Shown here piece by piece: positions 13,902-18,609 of a stretch of 18,609 nt of DNA. Each line of letters opens with the position of its first letter. Within the stretch, counting starts at the first letter, position 1. The position numbers were made by a program, and so were the translations under genes. Origin of the DNA: Bacteroidota bacterium (lineage in GTDB: Bacteria; Bacteroidota; Bacteroidia; Bacteroidales; B39-G9). The notes beneath the pieces are model-generated. The model was not told the DNA's origin. It did no database searches and saw only the letters and a list, made by a program, of their open reading frames with translations. Location of the stretch: NCBI GenBank assembly GCA_030592465.1, contig JAUVJB010000031.1:1-18609 (forward strand). The letters run 5' to 3'.

Positions 13902-16409
13902 ATGAGACTTTCAGAATTAAAGAACGGGGATGAGGGAGTAATAGTAAAAGTAATGGGATATGGAGCTTTTAGAAAACGTATTATTGAAATGGGTTTTGTA
14001 AGAGGACAGAAAGTAAAAGTGATAAAAAGTGCTCCATTAAAAGACCCTGTTGAATATAGTGTGATGGATTATCATGTCTCATTGAGAAAAAGTGAAGCTA
14101 AAAATGTTGAAGTAATAACTAAAAAAGAAGCGAAAAATCTAAAATTAAATGGGTTTGAGGGTGTTATTGATGATGAAGTTTTAAAAATATCAGCAAAAGA
14201 AAAACGAAAAAATATACATATTGCCTTAGTTGGTAATCCTAATTCAGGTAAAACAACACTTTTTAATTTTGCTTCAGGCTCTAAAGAGCATGTTGGTAAT
14301 TACGGTGGTGTAACAATTGAAGCAAAAAACGCAAAATTTAAACAAAAAGGATATATTTTTGACATTGCAGATTTACCGGGAACGTATTCATTAACAGCAT
14401 ATTCGCCTGAAGAACTTTATGTCAGGAAATATATTTTTTCTGAAAAACCCGATATTGTTGTTAATATTATTGATGCTTCAAACCTTGAACGTAATCTTTA
14501 TTTAACAACTCAACTTATTGATATGGATATTAAAGTGGTAATAGCTTTAAATATGTATGATGAGTTGAAGAATAAAGGAGCCGGTTTTGACTATGAAGCA
14601 CTGGGAAAAATGATAGGTGTTCCTATTGTACCAACTATCAGCTCAAAAGGGAAAGGAATTAAAAATTTATTCGATGAGATAATTGAAGTGTATGAAGACA
14701 GGGAACCAATAGTTAGACACATTCATATTAATTATGGGAAAGAAGTTGAAAAATCGATAAAAAATATTCGCGAAAAAATTAGAGAAGTTAAACAAATAAG
14801 AGATAAAGCATCAACAAGATTTTTATCTATTAAGTTATTAGAAAAAGACAGAAGCACAAATTTTATTCTTTCACGGTTTGAAACTTATAATGAGATAAAA
14901 GAAATTACTGAATTTGAGATAAAACGACTCGAAAACAGTTTGCTTGAAGATAGTGAAACAATAATTACAGATGCAAAATATGGTTTCATTAAAGGAGCTT
15001 TAAAAGAAACCTATGTTGAAGGTGTAAGAAAACGTAGAAGAAAAACAGATATTATTGATACAATTGTGCTTCATAAAGTGTTTGGGTTCCCAATATTTTT
15101 ATTGTTTATGGGACTTATGTTTTATACTACCTTTGGCTTAGGAAAGTATCCTATGGATTGGATAAGTCAACTTGTTGATTTTATTAGCAATATTTTCCGA
15201 ACAGCTTTGCCTGATAGTATTTTGAAAGATCTTTTGATTGACGGTGTAATTGCAGGAGTAGGCGGGGTAATTGTATTTTTACCAAACATTTTAATTCTGT
15301 TTTTGTTTATTTCTTTTATGGAAGACACAGGATATATGGCTCGTGCATCTTTTATTATGGATAAGTTGATGCATAAAATCGGATTACACGGTAAGTCGTT
15401 TATTCCTTTAATTATGGGTTTTGGTTGTAATGTTCCGGCAGTGTTGGCTACTAGAACATTTGAAAATAGAAACGACCGATTACTTACGATGCTTATAAAT
15501 CCACTCATGTCGTGTAGTGCTCGATTACCGGTTTATATTTTAATTATTGGAGCATTTTTCCCAAAATACCCGGGGTTAATGCTTTTAGGGGTTTACTTAT
15601 TTGGTATTTTTTTAGCTGTGATAGTTGCGAAAATTTTTAAAAAATTGCTTTTTAAATCAAAAGATGCTCCGTTTGTAATGGAGTTACCCCCCTATCGTAT
15701 GCCAACAGGAAAATCAATCTTATTGCATATGTGGAACAAAGGTGCTCAATATTTGAAAAAAATGGGAAATGTTATTCTCGTTGCATCAATAATTATTTGG
15801 GCTTTAGGTTATTTCCCAAGAAATGTTCATTATTCGAAAGATTATGCGTTATTAATATCAAAAAAATCAAATTTATATCAAGAGAAAGCAAAATCTATTC
15901 TGCCAAGTGAAAAATTACAAATTGACGAGCTTTATAAAAATAAAATTAATGAGATTGAAGAATTAGAAATTGAAAAAGAAAGCGAACATCAAGAAAATTC
16001 ATATCTTGGAAATTTGGGTCATCTTATTGAGCCTGTTATTAAACCTTTAGGATTTGATTGGAGAATGGGAGTAAGCTTATTGGCAGGTGTTGCAGCAAAA
16101 GAGATTGTAGTTAGTACGATGGGCGTTATTTATCAAGCTGATACTGATGGAGATAAAACTTTACAAGCAAAGATAAAACAACAGGTTTATGCAGAAGGGA
16201 GTAAGAAAGGACAAAAGATTTTTACACCATTGACAGCTTTGGGGTTTATGATTTTTATTTTGATTTATTTCCCATGTGTTGCTACAATTGTGGCTATAAA
16301 AAAGGAATCTGGAAGCTGGAAATGGGCTTTGTTTACAGTCTTATATACTTCAAGTTTGGCATGGATTGTTTCTTTTTTAATTTTTCAAATTGGTAGTTTT
16401 TTTATTTAA
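13902..16409 (+). CDS. feoB: Ferrous iron transporter, FeoA-FeoB fusion
   Basis: An 835-residue inner-membrane Fe(II) transporter with an SH3-like FeoA domain fused at residues 1-75 (MRLSELKNGDEGVIVKVMGY). The cytosolic G domain follows: G1 GNPNSGKT (111-118), G2 threonine 138 in GGVT, G3 DLPG (157-160), G4 NMYD (217-220), G5 ISS (246-248). A helical GDI-like region spans about 270-380. The membrane part starts near 390 and carries the two Gate motifs GFGCNVPA (C509) and PLMSCSARLPVY (C538), plus YFPCVATIVAIKKE (C792). A charged, probably coiled-coil stretch at 643-700 interrupts the membrane domain before SYLGNLGHLIEPV. FeoA-FeoB fusions are common in anaerobic Bacteroidota. A Cys-rich partner gene follows 12 bases downstream. 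Confidence 0.96.
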   Translation: MRLSELKNGDEGVIVKVMGYGAFRKRIIEMGFVRGQKVKVIKSAPLKDPVEYSVMDYHVSLRKSEAKNVEVITKKEAKNLKLNGFEGVIDDEVLKISAKEKRKNIHIALVGNPNSGKTTLFNFASGSKEHVGNYGGVTIEAKNAKFKQKGYIFDIADLPGTYSLTAYSPEELYVRKYIFSEKPDIVVNIIDASNLERNLYLTTQLIDMDIKVVIALNMYDELKNKGAGFDYEALGKMIGVPIVPTISSKGKGIKNLFDEIIEVYEDREPIVRHIHINYGKEVEKSIKNIREKIREVKQIRDKASTRFLSIKLLEKDRSTNFILSRFETYNEIKEITEFEIKRLENSLLEDSETIITDAKYGFIKGALKETYVEGVRKRRRKTDIIDTIVLHKVFGFPIFLLFMGLMFYTTFGLGKYPMDWISQLVDFISNIFRTALPDSILKDLLIDGVIAGVGGVIVFLPNILILFLFISFMEDTGYMARASFIMDKLMHKIGLHGKSFIPLIMGFGCNVPAVLATRTFENRNDRLLTMLINPLMSCSARLPVYILIIGAFFPKYPGLMLLGVYLFGIFLAVIVAKIFKKLLFKSKDAPFVMELPPYRMPTGKSILLHMWNKGAQYLKKMGNVILVASIIIWALGYFPRNVHYSKDYALLISKKSNLYQEKAKSILPSEKLQIDELYKNKINEIEELEIEKESEHQENSYLGNLGHLIEPVIKPLGFDWRMGVSLLAGVAAKEIVVSTMGVIYQADTDGDKTLQAKIKQQVYAEGSKKGQKIFTPLTALGFMIFILIYFPCVATIVAIKKESGSWKWALFTVLYTSSLAWIVSFLIFQIGSFFI

Positions 16410-16421
16410 TTTTTTTTTGAT

Positions 16422-16604
16422 ATGATTTTTGATATTTTAGCGTATATAATTATTTTTCTATCTTTTGTATATCCTGTTTATAATATTTATAGATTATTAT
16501 TTACAAAAAAAACATATGGTTGTGCAAATTGCAATAGTAATTGTGCATTAAGAAATGTTAGCAAACTTAATAACAAAGTAAATGTTGATTTTAAGAAAAT
16601 TTAA
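16422..16604 (+). CDS. FeoB-associated Cys-rich membrane protein
   Basis: A 60-residue protein with one N-terminal transmembrane helix (about residues 3-27, IFDILAYIIIFLSFVYPVYN) followed by a cysteine cluster GCANCNSNC (C34, C37, C41) and a basic tail. This architecture and its place directly after feoB match the FeoB-associated Cys-rich small membrane protein family. These proteins are thought to assist iron uptake, possibly by handling Fe(II) at the membrane; the mechanism is not established. It starts 12 bases after feoB and is almost certainly in the same transcript. Confidence 0.85.
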   Translation: MIFDILAYIIIFLSFVYPVYNIYRLLFTKKTYGCANCNSNCALRNVSKLNNKVNVDFKKI

Positions 16605-16641
16605 TATTTTGTTTGTAGTTTGTTATAATTAAAAAAAAATG

Positions 16642-16698
16642 ATTATTTCGTTCGAAATGATTGCTCATAATGATTTTGTCATAAATCGTTTATTTTTT
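16642..16698 (+). terminator. Candidate terminator region after the feo cassette
   Basis: Two hairpins lie in tandem 38 bases after the Cys-rich gene. The first (16642-16661) has an 8-bp stem with the loop GTTC. The second pairs AATGATTT (16669-16676) with AAATCGTT (16683-16690), 8 bp including one G-U, around a 6-base loop, and is followed by TATTTTTTATGTTTTT. The second looks like a weak, AT-rich intrinsic terminator for feoAB. The first is preceded by nine A residues, so on the opposite strand it would also have a T-run. Confidence 0.4.
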
Positions 16699-16719
16699 AT
16701 GTTTTTATAATATAATTCT

Positions 16720-16727
16720 TATCTTTG
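16720..16727 (+). promoter_or_regulatory. Promoter -7 element upstream of the structured element and the propeller gene
   Basis: TATCTTTG matches TAnnTTTG exactly. TTTA at 16696-16699, 20 bases upstream, is a one-mismatch -33 element. Transcription would start near 16734, giving a leader of about 200 bases before the ATG at 16938. That leader would contain the whole folded element at 16776-16921. Confidence 0.5.
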
Positions 16728-16775
16728 ATAATATCATTTTAATTTTACCCGATAATATAAAATTATTATATTTAC

Positions 16776-16921
16776 ATATATGAGTCCACTATGAAAAGAC
16801 CTAACGGGTTTGTGATAATAAAAGACAAAGTATTTAAAACGCTGATAATCAAAATAATAGAAACCTGTTAGCTCTCATATCCGCCGACTGGCGGACGACT
16901 TTTCGGAAAGGATTCATATAT
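16776..16921 (+). other. 146-bp multi-helix inverted-repeat element: candidate structured leader RNA or small mobile repeat
   Basis: The outer arms ATATATGAGTCC (16776-16787) and GGATTCATATAT (16910-16921) form a 12-bp helix with one G-U pair. Inside, CTAACGGGTTT (16801-16811) pairs with AAACCTGTTAG (16861-16871), 11 bp with one G-U, around a 49-base A-rich loop. Next comes the GC-rich hairpin TCCGCC-GACT-GGCGGA (16880-16895). A possible fourth small hairpin, CTTT-TCGG-AAAG (16899-16910), would compete for one outer base. The result is a closed three- or four-way junction ending 16 bases before the next ATG. Both imperfect pairs are G-U only when the plus strand is transcribed. I do not recognise it as any known riboswitch or RNA family. 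The alternative is a MITE-like repeat with 12-bp terminal inverted repeats. Confidence 0.55.
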
Positions 16922-16937
16922 AGAAATCATGTAAATT

Positions 16938-18188
16938 ATGGAAATACATTTTAAAAGAGTTAAACAATTTGTATCAACAATTGTACTTTTATTATTTTTC
17001 ATTACAAGTCAATTTGTAAAAGCACAAACAAGTGTTTTTTATTATGACGATGGAAATAAAACATTTCCAAATAATCAAGTTGTAAAATTATTAGAAGCAT
17101 CTAATAAAGATATTTATTTGTTAGGGAAGATAGCTGACAACAAATATCAGGATACAAAACCTTTTTTAATAAGAGTTGACAAAAAGGCTAATTTATTATC
17201 TCAAAAAATAATATCATCAAAGTCGTTACATGATTTGAATGGAATGATTTTACTATCCAATCAAAACATTAAAATATATGGCACATGTAAAAAGAACGAT
17301 AAATATTATCCTTACGAAAGAATGATTACGCCTGACGGAACTATAAAAACAGAAGATTCTATTTTTTCTGTCTTTTCAACATGGATTAACGATGTGAAAT
17401 ATATAGATGACAATAAAGTTTTAATTGTTGAGACAAAAGATGGGAAAGCAGGGAAGTTTAATATTTCAATTTTTAAAGTTAATACACAAAAAGACAACCA
17501 GGAATGGTATAAAAAAATCTCATCAGAAGATAATGAAGAAGCAGATCAAATTTTGGTTTTAAAAGATAAAAATATCATTATTCTTGGAAAAAAATATGCA
17601 GACGATTTATTATCCTATGTGCCGATAATATATAAACTTAGTTCAGAGGGCAACCAAATTTGGAAAAAAGGTATTGATGTCCCGAGAAATTTTTATAGTC
17701 AAAGTATTAGTGTTGACGAAAATGGTATTTTATATTATATATGTGGTTATACAAAAGAATCAACAGGTTTATGCGAAACCCGTCTTATTACCTTATCATC
17801 TGATAATAAAAAACTGAACCATATAACATTTAAAGAGATTAGTGCAAACGGAATTTTAGCCTTAGATAATGATAAATTTTTTATTTATGGTTCAAATATT
17901 TTTGTGAAAAGTTCACACGTGATAACAAAAGCTAAGTATATAATTTTTAATAAAGATTTTAAAATAGTTTCAAAAAAACAACTTGGAAATAAAGATGTTC
18001 CTGATTCGGAATTTACTAAGAATAAGTTCAATATTTCTCCTACAAATTCTGACTTGCTGACTGCAATCCAATTATCAGATGGCAGAATTGCTTGTGCCGG
18101 AAAAATTTTTATGCCTAATATGAAAGATGTTGAAAATTCATTGCGACAAAATAATGCCTTATTATTATTGATTGATAATAATTGGTAA
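16938..18188 (+). CDS. Secreted protein, predicted seven-bladed beta-propeller
   Basis: A 416-residue exported protein of unknown function. The signal peptide has a basic start (MEIHFKRVKQ), a hydrophobic core (about residues 11-24) and a probable cleavage site VKA|QTS after residue 29. That leaves an N-terminal glutamine, typical for Bacteroidota. The mature part shows seven divergent repeats of about 45 residues, near 47-92, 100-142, 150-194, 202-246, 254-298, 304-350 and 374-416. Each has a hydrophobic strand, a short turn, a 'xxIYLLGK'-like strand and a strand ending in D/N-x-x-x-x. This fits a PQQ/delta-60-like beta-propeller. There is no C-terminal type IX sorting domain, lipobox or visible enzyme motif. 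The folded element lies directly upstream. Confidence 0.75.
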   Translation: MEIHFKRVKQFVSTIVLLLFFITSQFVKAQTSVFYYDDGNKTFPNNQVVKLLEASNKDIYLLGKIADNKYQDTKPFLIRVDKKANLLSQKIISSKSLHDLNGMILLSNQNIKIYGTCKKNDKYYPYERMITPDGTIKTEDSIFSVFSTWINDVKYIDDNKVLIVETKDGKAGKFNISIFKVNTQKDNQEWYKKISSEDNEEADQILVLKDKNIIILGKKYADDLLSYVPIIYKLSSEGNQIWKKGIDVPRNFYSQSISVDENGILYYICGYTKESTGLCETRLITLSSDNKKLNHITFKEISANGILALDNDKFFIYGSNIFVKSSHVITKAKYIIFNKDFKIVSKKQLGNKDVPDSEFTKNKFNISPTNSDLLTAIQLSDGRIACAGKIFMPNMKDVENSLRQNNALLLLIDNNW

Positions 18189-18448
18189 TCTTTGCAAGAA
18201 AACTCTCAAAATATAGATTTTATTAAATCGTTTACAGCCAATTTTTTATTGTTGTATTCGACTGACATACACAACATTAAGTGTTTCTTCGCAGATACCT
18301 TATAAATATTAGATATTTTTTTACTCTTCCAAACAAATATTAGTGTTAAGTTTTAGATTTTTAATAAATTTGAAAACGAAAATTTTATAAGTGCAAACGA
18401 CTCATATTTTTTTAGTAATTGGCGATTATTTTTATAAATTTTTTTAAA
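18189..18448. other. 260-base AT-rich intergenic region before mtnA
   Basis: I see no gene, tRNA or strong hairpin here. The only candidate signal is the -7-like TAAATTTG, listed separately. A GATTT-TATT-AAATC hairpin near 18211 is too weak, and lacks the T-run, to call a terminator for the propeller gene. Confidence 0.5.
18365..18372 (+). promoter_or_regulatory. Candidate -7 element for mtnA
   Basis: TAAATTTG matches TAnnTTTG exactly, 77 bases upstream of the mtnA ATG. No TTTG is present at the matching -33 distance. In DNA this AT-rich a chance match is quite possible. Confidence 0.25.
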
Positions 18449-18609
18449 ATGAAAGTAAACAATAAACACTACTTAACTGTTTGGATGCAAGGTAAAACAG
18501 TTTATATGATAGAACAGAATTTATTACCTTTTAAGTTCCTGATATATAAATCGGAAAATTACAAAGATAGCTGCCTTGCAATAAAAACAATGATAGTTAG
18601 AGGTGCCGG
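18449..18609 (+). CDS. mtnA: S-methyl-5-thioribose-1-phosphate isomerase, N-terminal fragment
   Basis: The first 53 codons run off the right edge. The start reads MKVNNKHYLTVWMQGKTVYM, followed by IEQNLLPFKF and ending IKTMIVRGAG. The family pattern (M-VxxxHYRTIW...IIDQxxLPxxF...AIxxMxVRGAP) is recognisable, although Tyr-Leu-Thr-Val replaces Tyr-Arg-Thr-Ile. MtnA isomerises methylthioribose 1-phosphate to methylthioribulose 1-phosphate in methionine salvage. Related eIF-2B-like isomerases with other substrates share this N-terminus, so the substrate is inferred from the fragment only. Confidence 0.8.
   Translation, partial: MKVNNKHYLTVWMQGKTVYMIEQNLLPFKFLIYKSENYKDSCLAIKTMIVRGA

Noticed and set aside
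15167..15508. Minus-strand open frame of 113 codons inside feoB
   Set aside because: It is fully within the conserved membrane domain of FeoB and shows no independent family features.
12521..16624. Shared 11-mer TGTAGTTTGTT after eno (12521) and after the Cys-rich gene (16614)
   Set aside because: In AT-rich sequence of this length, repeated 11-mers are expected by chance; no extension on either side.
16776..16812. Hammerhead ribozyme core (ATGAGTCC ... GAAAAGACC resembles part of it)
   Set aside because: The invariant CUGAUGA is absent and the helices do not arrange around a cleavage site in the hammerhead order.
16799..16873. Integron attC-like site: ACCTAAC (fits RYYYAAC) with GTTAGCT (near GTTRRRY) 75 bases apart
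   Set aside because: The second box has a mismatch, the 49-base loop lacks the paired L boxes of attC, and there is no integrase or cassette array in the window.
18211..18270. Terminator after the propeller gene
   Set aside because: The GATTT/AAATC hairpin is only 5 bp and is not followed by a T-run; the TGTTGTAT/ATACACAACA pairing is bulged.
1..18609. tRNA, rRNA, CRISPR array, phage or transposase genes
   Set aside because: No cloverleaf, spaced direct-repeat array, integrase or transposase motif was seen on either strand.

Overview
The window comes from an AT-rich member of the Bacteroidota. The protein sequences are Bacteroidota-like: an L36 that has lost its zinc ligands, zinc-free S14 and S4, an L17 with a long tail, and a fused FeoA-FeoB. 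Start codons are mostly preceded by A-rich sequence rather than Shine-Dalgarno motifs. Several intergenic regions carry TAnnTTTG, the -7 element of the Bacteroidota primary sigma factor. No tRNA, rRNA, CRISPR array or intact transposase gene is visible.

Positions 1-11159 are the S10/spc/alpha ribosomal protein operon, read rightwards with very small gaps: the end of rpsS, then rplV, rpsC, rplP, rpmC, rpsQ, rplN, rplX, rplE, rpsN, rpsH, rplF, rplR, rpsE, rpmD, rplO, secY, infA, rpmJ, rpsM, rpsK, rpsD, rpoA and rplQ. The short genes rpmD (59 codons) and rpmJ (38 codons) are intact. The operon makes both ribosomal subunits' proteins, the SecY translocon channel, IF-1 and the RNA polymerase alpha subunit. 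It ends at a textbook intrinsic terminator (11181-11214). A candidate internal promoter lies before rpsM.

Positions 11215-13681 hold eno (enolase), whose promoter candidate touches the terminator T-tract. Two leftward genes face it: a small thiamine-binding-type protein and, upstream of it in the same direction, an unrecognised 251-residue protein with a HEAT-like stretch.

Positions 13682-16604 are an iron-uptake cassette: a fused FeoA-FeoB ferrous iron transporter and a 60-residue FeoB-associated Cys-rich membrane protein.

Positions 16605-16937 are a 333-bp gene-free stretch. It holds terminator-like hairpins, an exact TATCTTTG promoter element, and a 146-bp element (16776-16921) closed by a 12-bp helix around at least two further helices. 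This is the strongest unexplained structure in the window. It lies just upstream of a secreted protein of 416 residues that looks like a seven-bladed beta-propeller. The window ends inside mtnA (methylthioribose-1-phosphate isomerase).

Most of the window is ordinary core genome. I see no clear new multi-gene system. The best leads are the folded element at 16776-16921, the propeller gene it precedes, and the unknown gene paired with the thiamine-binding protein.
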